Shown: positions 1 through 12,029, counted from the stretch's first letter. The stretch is 64,000 nucleotides of DNA from Capra hircus (GCF_001704415.2 NC_030823.1:72912458-72976457); one strand, 5' to 3'. The notes: generated from the sequence alone by a model not told the origin. Made by a program: numbers and translations.

Positions 1-1755
1 ACCCTGGGGAGTCTCATGACTTCATCCACCATATCCTTGCATTTTATTATGTTTTTACTAATACTGCCATAGCCAGCTATGGCCCTTGAATCCTGGCCTA
101 CATTTGACCTCTGTAGCAACATCTCAAAATTTGTCTCTTATTAAAGAAAGCACTCACCAAATTCTTTAGAATAAAAGTGAATTTAATTGGTAAACTTTGA
201 AGCAGACATGCAAATTCTATAAAAGTTGGTTGTCTGGAAATGCTGAAAGGGTAGAGGGCAGTTTGAACAAAACATGCCTTCATGAAAAGTCTGACTAACA
301 ATGTTTTATAAAGATTATTTTTGACCACTTTAAAATATAGTACATATAAAAGAAAAGACAAAAATCATCCATCCTTTCCTCCACTGAGCATTTAATAGGC
401 ATCTGCTAGATGTAAGTCCCTTAGGATATGAAGAATTTAACACCTTCCTTGCCCCAAGGAGTAGGCAGCCTAGTGTTCTTCAATAGAAAATTGGTACTAA
501 TAAGCCAAATAGGTTAAGCTAGTAAAAATAGGTTTTAATTTTATAATATAGCATAAACATGAAAATACTCAAGCATATGAGAATTAATTTCTGAATGCCT
601 GGAAGTAAAAGGAATCTTTAATTTGAGACATGTTCAGCGGGTAAAGGTTTCTAATTTTAGGTTGAATTCCCTTTGTGGGTAACTCAGAACATTCAGAGAC
701 AGGCCTGCGTCAAGCTTTTGTGTGTCGCCTACCACGGTGGATTTGTCACCAAATCCACATGATGAAAACTGGACTCAGTTAGGCTTTGCTGGCAGTCCTG
801 ACATTGGTCCCATCCAGGCCTTGAGGAGGGACACAGCCGCCTCTGTCATCTTGTTGCTTCAACCATTTCTTTCTTTGGGTAAATGGATATTAAGATTGTG
901 AAAACCCTGCATGGAATATGGAATAATGGCTTTTAACTCCTTGACTAAAAATGACGACAGCTAACATTTGGAAAAAAATAATTACCAATGTTTAGGGTTT
1001 TCTAGCCCAGTTGCCCTCTTTGTCTCTTTTCACCCAACCCCCAAACCTTTGACTCTGGATGCTTCTATGTAATCTAAGCTCACCAGAGAGCAAGAGAGTT
1101 GTTCTACTAGGGATATGCTGTGCGGATAGGGTGGAGTGGGTTTGAATGCTGTCTGTCCTTTTCCAGCATTAAATACATTCTGATTCTATCTAGAGGCTGA
1201 GGTTGGGTTAGTAATACTGGAATGAATTAATACAGAAAAGAATTATAGTCAGTCCCCAGTCATTTATTATGACTTTGTTAGGAAGTGGCACAAAATTTCT
1301 GACTTTTCCAATCCTGACTGCTTCGATACCTTAAAAAAAAAAAAAAAAAAAACCAAATAGCAAATTCTTCCAGATCTTCATGTCCCCTCCAATCTAGCTT
1401 ATTGTTTCCTGGTACTGCTGGTAACTTGAGCACAGACGTATTCTGCCTGTCTAGTGGTAAAGATGTGTAGTAAGAGGACTCATAGCTGTCCGTGGTTTCC
1501 GTGTGCTTGGAACCCTTGAGCTGCTTCCTTGACCTCTTTCCCACCGTAACCCCATCAGCTGGGTTGACCTCCAGGCCTCTTGTTTCCCGTCTTCAGATTC
1601 AACTCTCATTTCCAGTTTGCTACCAAGTTGCAGCTCCATTACTTGACGGCAAAGTCCATGGTGGTAGACACCAATCCTTCTAATTATACTTCACGAGATT
1701 CTGTTTCTACAACATCATTTTGAATTTTTTTCTGTAGAAGCGTTAAACCAGTTGA
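1..1755. other. No recognised gene; mostly unclassified sequence
   Basis: I see no exon or well-preserved repeat here. A 20-base A run lies at 1333-1352. Around 385-470 a stretch reading roughly 'gagcatttaataggcatctg' followed by 'ttccttgccccaaggag' resembles a common ancient mammalian repeat, too diverged to name. Short open frames in this stretch have no recognisable domain. Confidence 0.5.
1333..1352 (+). repeat. Poly-A homopolymer run (A)20
   Basis: Twenty consecutive A. No recognisable retroposed body lies immediately upstream, so I cannot say whether this is an old poly-A tail or a simple homopolymer. Its length is likely to vary between individuals. Confidence 0.9.
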
Positions 1756-1759
1756 GCAC

Positions 1760-1862
1760 CATTGTAGGATGGTATGGTATGGGAGAACCCGAGAACTTCG
1801 GGGTTTGATAGACCTGGGCTTGAATGCTGCCTCTACCTTCAGCACTGTGATCTTGAGGAATG
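1760..1862 (+). mobile_element. MIR SINE fragment
   Basis: The order matches the MIR consensus: a tRNA-like head, 'gacctgggcttgaatgctgc' (B-box area), then 'cactgtgatcttgagg', the usual 'tgtgaccttgggcaag' core. The copy ends where the LTR-like sequence at 1869 starts. Divergence is high, as expected for a pre-placental SINE. Confidence 0.6.
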
Positions 1863-1867
1863 CGTTA

Positions 1868-2185
1868 GTTTTCTACGGCTGCTGTAACAAGTTACTACAA
1901 CCTTAGTGGCTTGAAAGAAACCTGTTCTCTCACAGTTCCGGAATCCAAAAGTTACAATCGATGTGTTGGCAGAGCTCTGGTTCCTACAGAGGCTCTGGCT
2001 GCCCAGCAGTCCTTGGCTTGTGGCCACATCACTCCAGTCTCTAGCTCTGTGCTCATGTTCTCTTTTCCCTTCTCTGGATGTCTTCTCTGTGTAACTATTT
2101 TACAAGGATTCATGTGATTGCAAATAAGGCCCGCTGGGGTGACCTAGGACAAGCTCCTCCTCTCAAGATTCTTAGCTTAAACTCA
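1868..2185 (-). mobile_element. MaLR-type (MLT1-like) LTR fragment
   Basis: It begins 'gttagttttctacggctgct', the reverse complement of the usual 3' end of MLT1-type LTRs, and continues with 'cagtccttggcttgtggcca' and 'tcactccagtctct', both typical of these LTRs. Ancient, non-coding and truncated. The subfamily is not resolved. Confidence 0.6.
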
Positions 2186-2189
2186 TCAT

Positions 2190-2920
2190 TTCCCATGTAA
2201 GAAATTCACTCTTTTGCCATAGAAGGAAATGTTCACCGATCCAGGAATTTAGGACATAGGTCTATCTGTCTGGGAGCCACCACCTAATTCACTTAAGCAA
2301 GTTATAGCACCTCACTTTCCACAGACATAGGAGTAAGAGGAACTAACTCACAGACTGGAAGAAATAATTAAAATAAAAGGGCTCAGTAAATGGTAAGTGA
2401 ATTATTAGTGAATTATTATTAATTAATATAATTAACAATTATTAATGAATCAACAATAACAGTTATCTCCAAGAGCCCACGCATATTTCTGGAATATAAA
2501 CTGTATCAGTCCCCAATTGTCCCATGTCCTAATTCAGTTGTGTTTCAAAATCTTCTACCTGCAAGCCCTGTCTCACTCAGTCCTAGGCTAGCTATTTAGA
2601 AGCTGTGCCCAAGATAACAAGAAGCACCTCTAGGTTCATTTTCCTAGTTTCTTGGAATGGATTCAGTTTGCTGGTTATTCTATTAATAGTAGCAATTGCA
2701 AGATACCTGTTATCTAACTAACCCATTCTTGTCTGTGCCTTTTGGCCTTGGTCACTCTCTTAGCCTTCAGTGTCTGCAGTGGGTTATGACCAGAGCTGGT
2801 CTCTGCCAGTCTCTTTCCTGAGACACGAAACTACTTCTCTGTGGCCTCCATCTGCCTTGCAGAGATAAGCACTTAGCCTCTTTCCCAGACCTTTTTGAGT
2901 GCTCTCTCTCCATCTTTTCC
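2190..2920. other. No recognised gene; AT-rich patch at 2390-2460
   Basis: No repeat identified with confidence. 2390-2460 is very AT-rich with repeated ATTATTA/TTAATTAA words. The segment stops where BovB begins at about 2921. Confidence 0.4.
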
Positions 2921-3339
2921 AGTAGTCATGTATGGATGTGAGAGCTGGACTATAAAGAAAGCTGAGCACTGAAGAATTGATGCTACTGAACTGTGGTGCT
3001 GGAGAAGACTCTTGAGAGTCCCTTGGACTGCAAGGGAATCCAACCAGTCCATCCTAAAGGAAATCAGTCCTGAATTTCATTGAAAGGACTGATGCTGAAG
3101 CTGAAACTCCAATACTTTGGCCACCTGATACGAAGAACTGACTTATTGGAAAAGACCCTGTCACTGGGAAAGATTGAAGGTGGGAGGAGAAGGGGACAAC
3201 AGAGGATGAGATGGTTGGATGGCATCACCAACTCAACAGACATGAATCTGAGCAAGCTCTGGGAGTTGGTGATGGACGGGGAAGCCTGGTGTGCTACAGT
3301 CCATGGGGTCACAAAGAGTCGGACACGATTGAGCAACTG
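2921..3339 (+). mobile_element. BovB LINE, 5'-truncated 3' end (older copy)
   Basis: BovB is the ruminant RTE-clade LINE. This copy starts in the C-terminal part of the reverse-transcriptase frame ('gtatggatgtgagagctgga', the MYGCESW region) and runs to the 3' end ('gagtcggacacgattgagca'). The pentamer tail (ACTGA)n of younger copies is missing, which suggests an older subfamily. No clear target-site duplication was found. The frame is broken by stops. Open frames on both strands here are shadows of the element. Confidence 0.93.
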
Positions 3340-3640
3340 CCAAAGTGAACTCTCTGCATCTGAGTCATTCCCTGACTCACCTGTCCATTCCAATTCTCTA
3401 CACCAGCTGCTTTCCTCCCACTGCACCTGAGTCACTTCGTCCCTCACCCACCTCCCATCCTCTGCAGCCATGGCATATTCTCCCTTGGCAGCCCCATCCT
3501 CTTCTATCACTATCCTTTCCCTTGCACAATCTTATTTTACTGGGATGCACTGACTACCTTGTGTATCTTGTTACTATTAGTCCTTGAAAATTAGGAACTC
3601 TTTCCCATAGGGGTAGATGTGCCTCCCCTATGCCTCCACC
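3340..3640. other. No recognised gene; pyrimidine-rich stretch
   Basis: C/T-rich sequence without a recognisable exon or motif. It could be a worn L2 segment, because an L2-like tail follows at 3640-3800, but the identity is too weak to name. Confidence 0.3.
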
Positions 3641-3800
3641 TTGGCTTTGATATTGTACCATGCTTATTATTATTGTTATTTAGCAAGCTTATCTTCCCTA
3701 AGAAGCAGTGAGCTTCTCGAGGTTGAGATAACATCTTTTCATGTCATTGGCTGCTAGCTCAGTGCCTCAAGATATTAAGTACTCAAAGAAGGACTATTGA
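3640..3800 (+). mobile_element. Possible L2 LINE 3' fragment
   Basis: Order of words resembles the L2 3' end: 'gcagtgagcttctcgaggtt' (usually 'gtgagctccttgagggcagg'), then 'gctcagtgcctcaagatatt', then 'actcaaagaaggactattga', the usual 'gtgctcaataaatgtttgttga' position. Highly diverged. Confidence 0.4.
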
Positions 3801-4344
3801 ATGGCACTTCTGTCAAGAACTATTGTCCCCCTGATGTCTGGATGCTGAAATCTTTGAATTAGACCCTCTTCAACAGACAACAGGCCCTGATTGTCCTTTA
3901 GAGCTCTAATTCAAGTTGTTTCAGATCTCCAAGACACTCTTAAAGACCTCCTCTGCCATCATAGCCAATTTTTGTTCTTAGACCCATTTTGGGCCAATCC
4001 AAACAGGTTCCCATGTCTATTTGTCTTGTTGGAGGCTCTTAGGATATGCTAAAATAGGTCTGTGATGCATTTGACAAACCAAGACCTTTAGGAAATGAAA
4101 TTCACCAATCTAGCTAAGCACACTCAGCCAGGAATGAGTGTGCATTCTCATGCATTCCCTTCTAGATTCAGAAATGAATCTTATTTTTACTGTTTTTACT
4201 AAAAATAGCACAGCACTTCACCATTTACAAAGGCACTTTCCATATATTATGTCAGTTGAGCCCCACATTAACCCTGGTAATTAAGTCTTTTTCTCTTTTT
4301 CTCTTCTTCGTCCTCCTCCTACTCTGTCTCTCTCTTTTCTAAAA

Positions 4345-4475
4345 AAGGACCATGGTGGAAGGTCATGGTATCAGAACTAAATGGACTTAGGTTGGATTTC
4401 ACCTCTGCTGGTTGCTAGTTGACTGTATTTGGGAAAATCAGTTCATCTCTCTGAGGTTCAGGATTCTTAAGCAGC
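4345..4475 (+). mobile_element. MIR SINE fragment
   Basis: Contains 'ggttggatttcacctctgct' followed by 'gttgctagttgactgtattt' and 'cagttcatctctctgaggtt', in the same order as the MIR core 'gctctgccacttactagctgtgtgacc...ctctgagcctcag'. Diverged and truncated. Confidence 0.5.
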
Positions 4476-4796
4476 AGAATATTTTAACCGTACTGATTTG
4501 AAACTGCCATTTGACTTCATCATTTAAAGTTAAGAGATAGTTTAATCTTGCAGTAACTTTGAAATTGAAAAAAAATACTGGTAATGAAAACGGGAAAAAT
4601 TATGAATGATCAAATTGTGCAATATAGGACATCGAGCAAATAATTAAATTGGCTTAATGGAGTTTGCTAAGAAAATACTTCCTCCATAGACATTTATTGA
4701 AGTTAGCATAATTGTGATTAAAATGTTTGTGTTTAAAATGTACTTGGGGGACAAATGGGGTCAAGATGGTGAGCACAAATAGCCGGGTCCTTGATG

Positions 4797-4935
4797 ATCA
4801 CAATAATAATTGTAATAACTCTTATTGAGCATTATTTCAAGAGCTTTGCATGCCATATCATTTAATCACCATGAATGTCCAGGAGGTGGGGAGGTTGTTT
4901 GGCTCCATTTAATGACAAGGAAACCAGGTCTGGTG
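4797..4935 (-). mobile_element. MIR SINE fragment
   Basis: Reverse MIR: 'taactcttattgagcattat' (3' end), 'gagctttgcatgccatatca' and 'tttaatgacaaggaaaccag' (the 'acagatgaggaaactgag' part). Old and non-coding. Confidence 0.55.
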
Positions 4936-4989
4936 CGTGCTGTATAGCATTTACACACATCACCATGATCCCCACCACCACCATCATCA

Positions 4990-5515
4990 TTTCAACACCT
5001 CCAAGGTGATGTCTCATAGTTTCCCAGTACCATCAGGATACAACCTAAACTCTTTGCCAGGGCCTACAAGTCCTTACCGCATCTATTTCCTAGCTTCTTT
5101 CCCATCTTTCTTCCCTTCTCCATGCTCATCCGTATTTGTTTGTCTCAGCTCTTACAAAATAAGCACACTCCTGCCCTGCCCCTTCTGGTCCTACTTATGA
5201 AATATTAATTCCCGCATAGGTTCATGGTTCCCTCCACCCTCCACTCATTAGTTAAGTTCCACTCTCAGGAAGGATTATTCCCCTCAATCCTGTCTTAAGT
5301 AAACACCCCACCTTGTTTTTCTCTGCTTATTCTGCTTTTTCCCACTTTGTGGGTCATATGTGAAACTTTTATCACTATATCACCTATCAGACGATAATTG
5401 CAATGAAGGCAGTGATTATCTCTATATCATCCACTGTTTTATTTCTCGGGCGGTGTCTAGGACAGTGTCTGCCATCCAGTAAGTGCTCAATAAATATTAT
5501 TTGAATAAATGATGA
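4990..5515 (+). mobile_element. L2 LINE 3' end
   Basis: Begins with the end of the L2 ORF2 region ('ctctttgccagggcctacaa', usually 'ctccttagcatggcctacaa') and ends with the conserved 3' end 'cagtaagtgctcaataaata' followed by 'ttatttgaataaatgatga'. Order and spacing fit an L2 tail of about 0.5 kb. No usable frame remains. Confidence 0.65.
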
Positions 5516-5519
5516 GGTA

Positions 5520-8500
5520 AAATGATGTGAGTTTTTTACACACAAACATGTTTCTGAGTGCTTGCTCTTTGCTAGCTACTTCAGTGGTTTGTCCAGGAGC
5601 CTGACCGCCCAGCTTTACTGTGTCAGTGGCCCTGCCTAGGTGTTCTGCTCACCTTAAAGAGGATTTTCATCCAAGCCTTGTACTCTCACCAGCCAGCCTT
5701 CTTCCCTTCTTGTCTTTAGCTCCAACCTCCCACTCTGAGAATGACACAGCTGACTGTGTACTGAGAACATTAAGTCACTCCCGTGGAAGTCCTTTTCTGG
5801 GTGGAGCCGTGGTGTTTTATTTGCTGAATGGATTTTCATGTTTGGATTATGGAAATAATTTCTGGGGTCTGCAGAACACGTAAACATCTTATACCTCTGT
5901 AAGGAAGACTTAGGACGCAGCAGATAGAGGCCAACTTTCCAACAGGCGTGTCTGTGGCATCAGTCCAGGCACTGGATGTTTGCTGCATCAGAGATTGCCC
6001 ATCGCATTCTTACCGACAGATGTTGCACGCCTCATAGTATGTAGTATGTTCAGTCTCCCAGGCAGAAATTGATCACAATTGAATGACCAGGAAGTTGTAT
6101 TTACATTGCTTGCAAAAACAGCCACCTTTTCTCTTCAGATTAAAAGAGAGAGAGAAAAGGAATAGGACATGCCAATGTTCAGGGAGAGGGATGAAGGTGA
6201 ATGAGAAGAAAAAAGTCAAATATTGATTAGAATAAAAAATATTGAAAATAGACAAAGATACTTTATTCTCCTGAGGAAGGTAAGAAATCAGAATTTTTTT
6301 TTTAATGGCAGCCTTAAATTGAAGGAAAAGAGGCATGGTGGAATTAAAAAATAGCCTAGCAACCCTTACTTTGGGTTCTGAAATATTTATTTGTGTAAGT
6401 GAAATCATAAAGGAAGGAATAGAGAAGAAGAAGAAAAAAAACAATGATCCCCTAAATCAACAAAAGAAATGCAGCCCAGGCCCTGAATGGAGTTTTGGCT
6501 TTTAAGTTCATTGTGTCAATAACATCTTTAAACAGATTCCTTTTTATCTGACCCAGAAGCTGTATTTTAAAAGTAAACTGGTCTCAGATTAATTGTCTCC
6601 ACTTCCATTGGGATAACTTTAGTCTCTCAAGTACTCACCAATATTTTTGTATCACTAACCAACCACTGGGTGGGGCAAAGTGCAGAAATAATGGAAATCA
6701 AAGGAAATGGAGGAAACATCTAAGACGGTCTTGGGAGGCAAAGGCAGATAAGAAGGAATGACACTGGAATTAACCGATGGGTGTCAGGAAAGAAGGTGGT
6801 TAGAGGCAAGGATGAAGATCAGGGAAAGAACCTACAAGGGATAACAAGGCTGCAGGAATAAAGGACTTTATTTCCATTCCTTTAGGTGTACGTGGATGAT
6901 CTACAGTCCTGTAGATCTGCATTACCTTAGATCCTTTGACATTAAAAAAAAATGATGAAATACATTTCATCAGATTTTTTGTGTAGAGCTTCTTTGAGAA
7001 GTTTTCAGGATATCATAGATATTTTCTATGTATAAGGTAGTTTGTTTTGAAAGCTGATCCCACAGGGGACCCTTATCACTACATAAAAATATATTACTTA
7101 CGTTTTATGTCTCTCTCTCTAAATTAAGATATGAGCGTAAATGGGGACAGCTTCCGTATATTTCAGTGACTTAACATATTAAAAAAATTCTTTGATGTAT
7201 TATTTTGAACCCTGATCTGTCTGACTCTGTTTTTCGGTTTGTTGTGTTTTACTATTTCACACTGCCTAACAAATATCTAATATCTGCACTCAGGGTCGTT
7301 TTTGTTGAGAAATGAGATCTGGGACATTTAATGGCTCTCAGAGTATAACCCTTGTGTGTCTCCATAACGGTTTTATAAGGTTTTTATACATGTTAACATG
7401 CCAGCCAAACAGGAAAAGAAAAACAAAACATAATTGACCTTGTGCTCTGCGTGGCTGTGAGTCTGTAGCAGGAAGAGAAATGCACTGTCTACCCTGCAGC
7501 TTGTGTAAAACAGGCCAACACTGTTTCTGTCCCTGTGATGGGAAAGAAGCCAATGAGCCTTATTTTCGTCAAGTCTCTTTCATCCCAGGGAATGGCTACT
7601 TGGACCACAGGTAGAATCTGATCTAATGGCCTCCATACCTAGAGTAGTCCAAGGCGTCTAGCATTGCTTGACAGAGAGGTGCTGGGTCAATCAGATTCTC
7701 TTCCTCCAGAATGCAAATTGAGAAATACTGCGGGACCCAGCAGAGTTGGGAGTACAGTGGTCAGGTGGAAGCTGAAAGTACCAGAAAACAGAAATAATAA
7801 GTATGAAGAAGCAAAGAGGCAGTTTCCTGTAAAGAGCTGCATTTAAAAAAAATGAGCAAGTCAGTAGGAGGAGAATATAGCTAGTGCACAGAAGAAAAGG
7901 GGATCACAAGAAAGTGGTCAGGGAGCCCTGGAGGAAGAACCAGCAAGTCCAAGAACTGCATTATCTTAAGGTATTTTGAGTGAATTTATTTTTTCCATAC
8001 CCCCCCCCCAAAAGAAGCTAAGCCTAAATAATACAAAGGTGATTGGGGCAGAAGTTATATAAGTTGTTACCTCCTGTAAAGTGGCAAATAAAGGCCCCAA
8101 ATTTCAAACATGCTTTGAGCTAGAGCAACAGTGGTCTCCAGAGCAATGGATCTCACTGTGGTTCCCTGATTCTTGATTGGTTTGGAGTTGTAGCAGTCAA
8201 GGAAAGCCATACCACGCAGTCAGGAAAGTAGAAATCAGTCTAGGTATTTCTAACAGATAACATTTTATTCAGGGACTTTGTTACAAAATTGTAAGTATCA
8301 AAGAAGCAAACAGGGTGAAGAAGTGATGACTTAATCTTGTGCTGAAGAAACAGGAGAGACAATGGTGTTATTTAGAGCTCTGACAGGCAGGTTGCTGAAG
8401 CTGCTCTGGCACCACTTCGCAGGACCCCTAAAGCATGGACATCACCCTAAGTTGTATTAACTTAAGAATCTGTTTGTAGAATTTGCTCTCCATGACATGC

Positions 8501-8600
8501 CTTTCAATAGAATAATCATCCTGATGCTGACAACCTAATTTAAACAAGGCACCGAAAGTCCTTGTGCCAAGATCTCTAAGAATGAAAGTGTTCTGATTAT
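5520..8600. other. About 3.1 kb without recognised gene or repeat
   Basis: I see no exon, RNA gene or classifiable repeat. Purine-rich tracts lie at 6140-6460 and a C10 run is at about 8000-8009. Several open frames of 60-123 codons occur on both strands with low-complexity or unremarkable products and no recognisable domain. Very old repeats may be hidden here. Confidence 0.4.
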
Positions 8601-8607
8601 TTTGTGA

Positions 8608-8880
8608 CTGCTGCTGCTAGGTCACTTCAGTCGTGTCCGACTCTCTGCGACCCCATAGACGGCAGCCCACCAGGATCCCCTGTCCCTGGGATTCTCCAGG
8701 CAAGAACATTGGAGTGGGTTGCCATTTCCTTCTCCAATGCATGAAAGTGAAAAGTGAAAGCAAAGTCGCTCAGTCATGTCTGACCCGTAGCGAACCCATG
8801 GATTGCAGCCTACTAGGCTCCCCTGTCCATGGGATTTTCCAGGCAAGAGTACTGGAGTGGGGTGCCATTGCCTTCTCCAA
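8608..8880 (-). mobile_element. BOV-A2 SINE, near full length
   Basis: Two Bov-A monomers in tandem, read in reverse: 'gctgctgctaggtcacttca' (tail) ... 'gccatttccttctccaatgc', then the linker 'atgaaagtgaaaagtgaaag', then the second unit ending 'ccattgccttctccaa'. The layout and about 270-bp length are those of the BOV-A2 dimer, which has no tRNA head. Non-autonomous; its 3' end matches BovB, which is thought to mobilise it. Confidence 0.93.
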
Positions 8881-8889
8881 TTTTGTGAC

Positions 8890-10095
8890 TGATGGCTTGT
8901 ATTAAATTCCTTCTTTTAAACAGAAGCTGGCTTCTGTTTTCTTGACTGAATATTGACTTATACACCCTCAATTTGATTATGGTTCAGCAGAGAGTCACCA
9001 TGGGAGATTCACTGCCCTGGGAGAAAGTCTTTCCAGTAGCAAAAAATGTAAACATTATGTTTTAACACCAACAATTGTGAATCTGTAGATTATTAACTTA
9101 ACTGGGGAAGATATTTCCTTTGTAAATAAGGCCTTCATTGGAAGACTCTTACATTTTTTTGGTAATGAATACATTTTCTTCCCTAAGCTATATGCTACTA
9201 AATATGAGATAACAGAACAGATAAACAAATTAGATTGCTCTTAAATCATCCATAGCCTTTACCCAGGATGCACTGAAGGACAGACGCAAGTACACTGACT
9301 AACGTGATGTGATGAGCATTGAACCAGTGGTTGCTTCCCATCACCACTTCTGTTGGAATTCTGTTCTCTTCACCTAGGAACCCATCCACCACCTCCATCC
9401 ACAGCCCCATCCACACCCCCGCACTCGGCAATGCTTCTGCTGGAGACACTGATGGAAACAAGTAAGTAATGTATTCTGCCTTCCTTCGGCCTCCCAATCT
9501 TCTCCGATTCCTTATTCTGGCAGAATCCAATAATAACTATTTGGGAAAGAAGTCTAGGAAACATAGTCTACAGGCTTACAGAGGAGCTCAATGGTGTGTG
9601 AAAATGGAGCATAGAGCAGGCAGATGAATAATCAACTCAAGAGATAAAATTAAAAAAAAATTCCTTATAAACACTGACATTTGTGCATATTTAGCTTTTT
9701 TTTTTTCATTATAGCAATCTACAACATAATATTGGTTGCTTACCTCCTACTTAAAACTCCCCGTGTTTGTTATTCAGTCACATATGGGATCTGGGCAAAA
9801 GGCCATGCCCATCTCTGGGGTGGTATCTGATGAGTCTAAGCTTGGCTTTCAGATCAGTTTTATCAGCAATAAGTTTATGGATAGGTATGTCAACCACTTC
9901 TAGTCAATAATACTACATGAAAAATTTGCTGGAGAAATATTTTCCTAGTTCTTTGAGAGAGATGAGAAGCTAGACTCTTTTTCATCAGACATGTCCAAAA
10001 AAGCAAATAGCCATGCTTGCTACTCTCCAAGTATGACAGGGATCAGAATTAAAGTTGGTAGTGTCGGTGGACAAACAGATCTGCAAAGAACCAGG
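8890..10095. other. No recognised gene or repeat
   Basis: Apart from short A or T runs (about 9651-9660 and 9697-9707) nothing could be classified. Open frames of 64 and 94 codons on the minus strand near 9246-9564 overlap in different frames and show no domain. Confidence 0.4.
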
Positions 10096-10097
10096 TG

Positions 10098-10316
10098 CGT
10101 GTGTGCTAAGTCGCTTCAGTCATGTCGGACTCTTTGTGACCCCATGAACTGCCAGCCAGGCTCTTCTGTCCATGGGATTCTCCAGGTAAGAGTACTGGAG
10201 TGGGTTGCCATGCCCTCCTCCAGGGGATCTTCCCAACCCAGGGATTGAAACGTATCTCCTATGGATCCTGCATTGCAGGCCCATTCTTTATCACTGAGCC
10301 ACTGGAGTAGCCCACA
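10098..10316 (-). mobile_element. Bov-tA SINE
   Basis: Reverse Bov-tA: the Bov-A part ('cgcttcagtcatgtcggact' ... 'agtactggagtgggttgcca') is followed by the tRNA-derived head ('aacccagggattgaaacgta', the degraded B box, and 'atcactgagccactggagta'). Length is about that of a complete element. Confidence 0.92.
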
Positions 10317-10606
10317 AAGAACCAGGGTCCTTTATGAAATCACTAGGGCACTACGCCAATCAATCCTGATGTCCCACACCACCCGTATATTACTTATTAT
10401 TTAAGTTAGTATATTTCCTTTTTGTTTAAATTGGTTTGAGTTGTTGATTTTTTTGTTACTTGCAGCTAAAATCCCCATAATAGCTATAAATATATTCCAA
10501 ATTATCTCTATAATAATTCATTTTTTCCCTTTCCAATAGAACTTCCTAATGGGAAGTAAAGGGATTGAGTTGTATATGTAGGACATTAGAGATTGTATGT
10601 AACACT

Positions 10607-10941
10607 GTTCTGTGCAGTGCTTAGTTGCTCAGTCCTGTCTGACTCTTTGTGACCCCATGGACTGTAGCCTGCCAGGCTCCTCCCTCCACTGGGATTCTCC
10701 AGGCAAGGATACTGGAGTGGGTTGCCATGCTCTCCTCCTCGGGGTCTTCCCAACATAGGGATCAAACCAAGGTCTCCTGCACTGAGGCAGACCCTTCACC
10801 ATCTGAGCCATGAGGGAAGTCCAAGAATACTGGAACGGGTAGCCTGTCCCTTCTCCAGGGGATCTTCCTGACCCAGGAGTCAAACCGGGGTCTTCTGCAT
10901 TGTAGGTGGATTCTTTACCAGCTGAGCTACCAAGGAAGCCC
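10607..10941 (-). mobile_element. Bov-tA SINE with two tRNA-like heads
   Basis: Reverse orientation. After the Bov-A body there are two tRNA-derived units in series (10741-10820 and 10860-10940), joined by 'gaatactggaacgggtagcc'. A perfect 12-bp target-site duplication 'gtatgtaacact' flanks it (10595-10606 and 10942-10953). The same dimeric-head structure recurs at 58861-59155, so it is a subfamily and not a local accident. Confidence 0.93.
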
Positions 10942-10954
10942 GTATGTAACACTA

Positions 10955-11465
10955 ACCAAACCTATATGACTGTGATCCATTATGTCTACTGGTTAAACAC
11001 AGTAACCAGTAGACTATGGTTTTTAACTAGTGGTGTATTATTGGGACATTTAGAGAGGATGCAAAATCTTACTCAGCCGAGAGACTGTTTAGCCAAGAGA
11101 TGGACAAATTTGTGGCATAGCTCTCCTTGAGCTTCTTTGTGATACAGGAGATAGGTTCTTCCCTGTGGCTCTAGAGATTGAAACCAGGGAAAACTTGGTA
11201 AGGAGGCACATTATAGTGGGCATCAGAAAATTATCATTATAGATTAAGGGCTGCTCAGAAATGGTTGTGGCTTCTTATAGACTAGAAAGTGAATCCCTTC
11301 TCATTGGAGAGAATTAAGTAGAGACTGAATGTCACTCTGGGAGTGTTAATAAAGGAGAGTCATGTTGTGAGAGGGGTTAAAGACGATGATGTGTGAGTTC
11401 TTTCTAGTTCTAAAGTTCTTTCTAGTTCTAAGATTGAATGATTTAACTGCAACTGTAGTTACCAT
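10955..11465. other. No recognised gene or repeat
   Basis: Single-copy-looking sequence. A short direct repeat 'gttctttctagttctaa' lies at about 11398-11430, immediately before the next SINE. Confidence 0.4.
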
Positions 11466-11467
11466 CA

Positions 11468-11692
11468 GAGAAGGCAATGGCAACCCACTCCAGTACTCTT
11501 GCCTGGAAAATCTCACGGGCAGAGGAGCCTGGGGGGCTGCAGTCCATGGGGTCACCAAGAGTTGGACACAACTGAGTGACTTCACTTTCACTTTTCACTT
11601 TCATGCACTGGAGGAGGAAATTGCAACCCACTCCAGTGTTCTTGCCTGGAGAATCGCAGGAACGGCAGAGCCTGGTGGGCTGCTGTCTACCA
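11468..11692 (+). mobile_element. BOV-A2 SINE, 3'-truncated
   Basis: Starts 'agaaggcaatggcaacccac', runs through the linker 'ttcacttttcactttcatgc' into the second monomer and stops at 'ggtgggctgctgtctac'. The last part of the second unit, with the AGC-rich tail, is missing. Loss of the 3' end is unusual for a TPRT product, so a later deletion is more likely. Confidence 0.9.
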
Positions 11693-11801
11693 CAGAGCCA
11701 ATGAAAGGACATTACACACTGTCAGTCTCCCTAAACAGGAACTACCAACAGACAGCTCACTTTCTTCATGATTTCAAGTTTAGACAATGCTGTATACTTC
11801 A

Positions 11802-11926
11802 GACGGGCTCCCCAGGTTGTGCCGGTAGTAAAGAACCCGCATGTCAATGCAGGGGGTGATAGAGACTGGGGTTCGATCCCTGGAAGAGGGCATGGCAACC
11901 CACCCTAGTATTCTTACCTGGAGAAA
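11802..11926 (+). mobile_element. Bov-tA SINE, 3'-truncated (tRNA-like head)
   Basis: Head 'cgggctccccaggttgtgcc', an intact Pol III B box (11869-11880) and the first part of the Bov-A body 'ggcatggcaacccaccctag'. It ends abruptly at 'acctggagaa', so the BovB-like 3' end is missing. Confidence 0.88.
11869..11880 (+). promoter_or_regulatory. Pol III B box in Bov-tA head
   Basis: 'gggttcgatccc' matches the tRNA B-box consensus GGTTCGANTCC. It comes from the tRNA ancestor of the SINE. Sequence match only; no evidence of transcription. Confidence 0.6.
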
Positions 11927-11975
11927 ATTTTTTGTCTTTGGGAGAAAGTTGAACTCATTGAGTAAAATGAGGTGG

Positions 11976-11999
11976 TTTTTTTTTTTTTTTTTTTTTTTT
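11976..11999 (+). repeat. Poly-T homopolymer (T)24
   Basis: Twenty-four consecutive T. Possibly the reverse of an old poly-A tail. Likely length-polymorphic and prone to sequencing error. Confidence 0.9.
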
Positions 12000-12029
12000 A
12001 GATTTTCACGGGCTTCTGTTACGCTCAAT

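Noticed and set aside
3080..3430. Open frames on both strands as overlapping genes
   Set aside because: They are shadows of the BovB 3' end, whose sequence gives long frames in several phases.
11386..11859. A 157-codon plus frame as a gene
   Set aside because: It runs through a BOV-A2 and into a Bov-tA SINE; the peptide is typical SINE translation.
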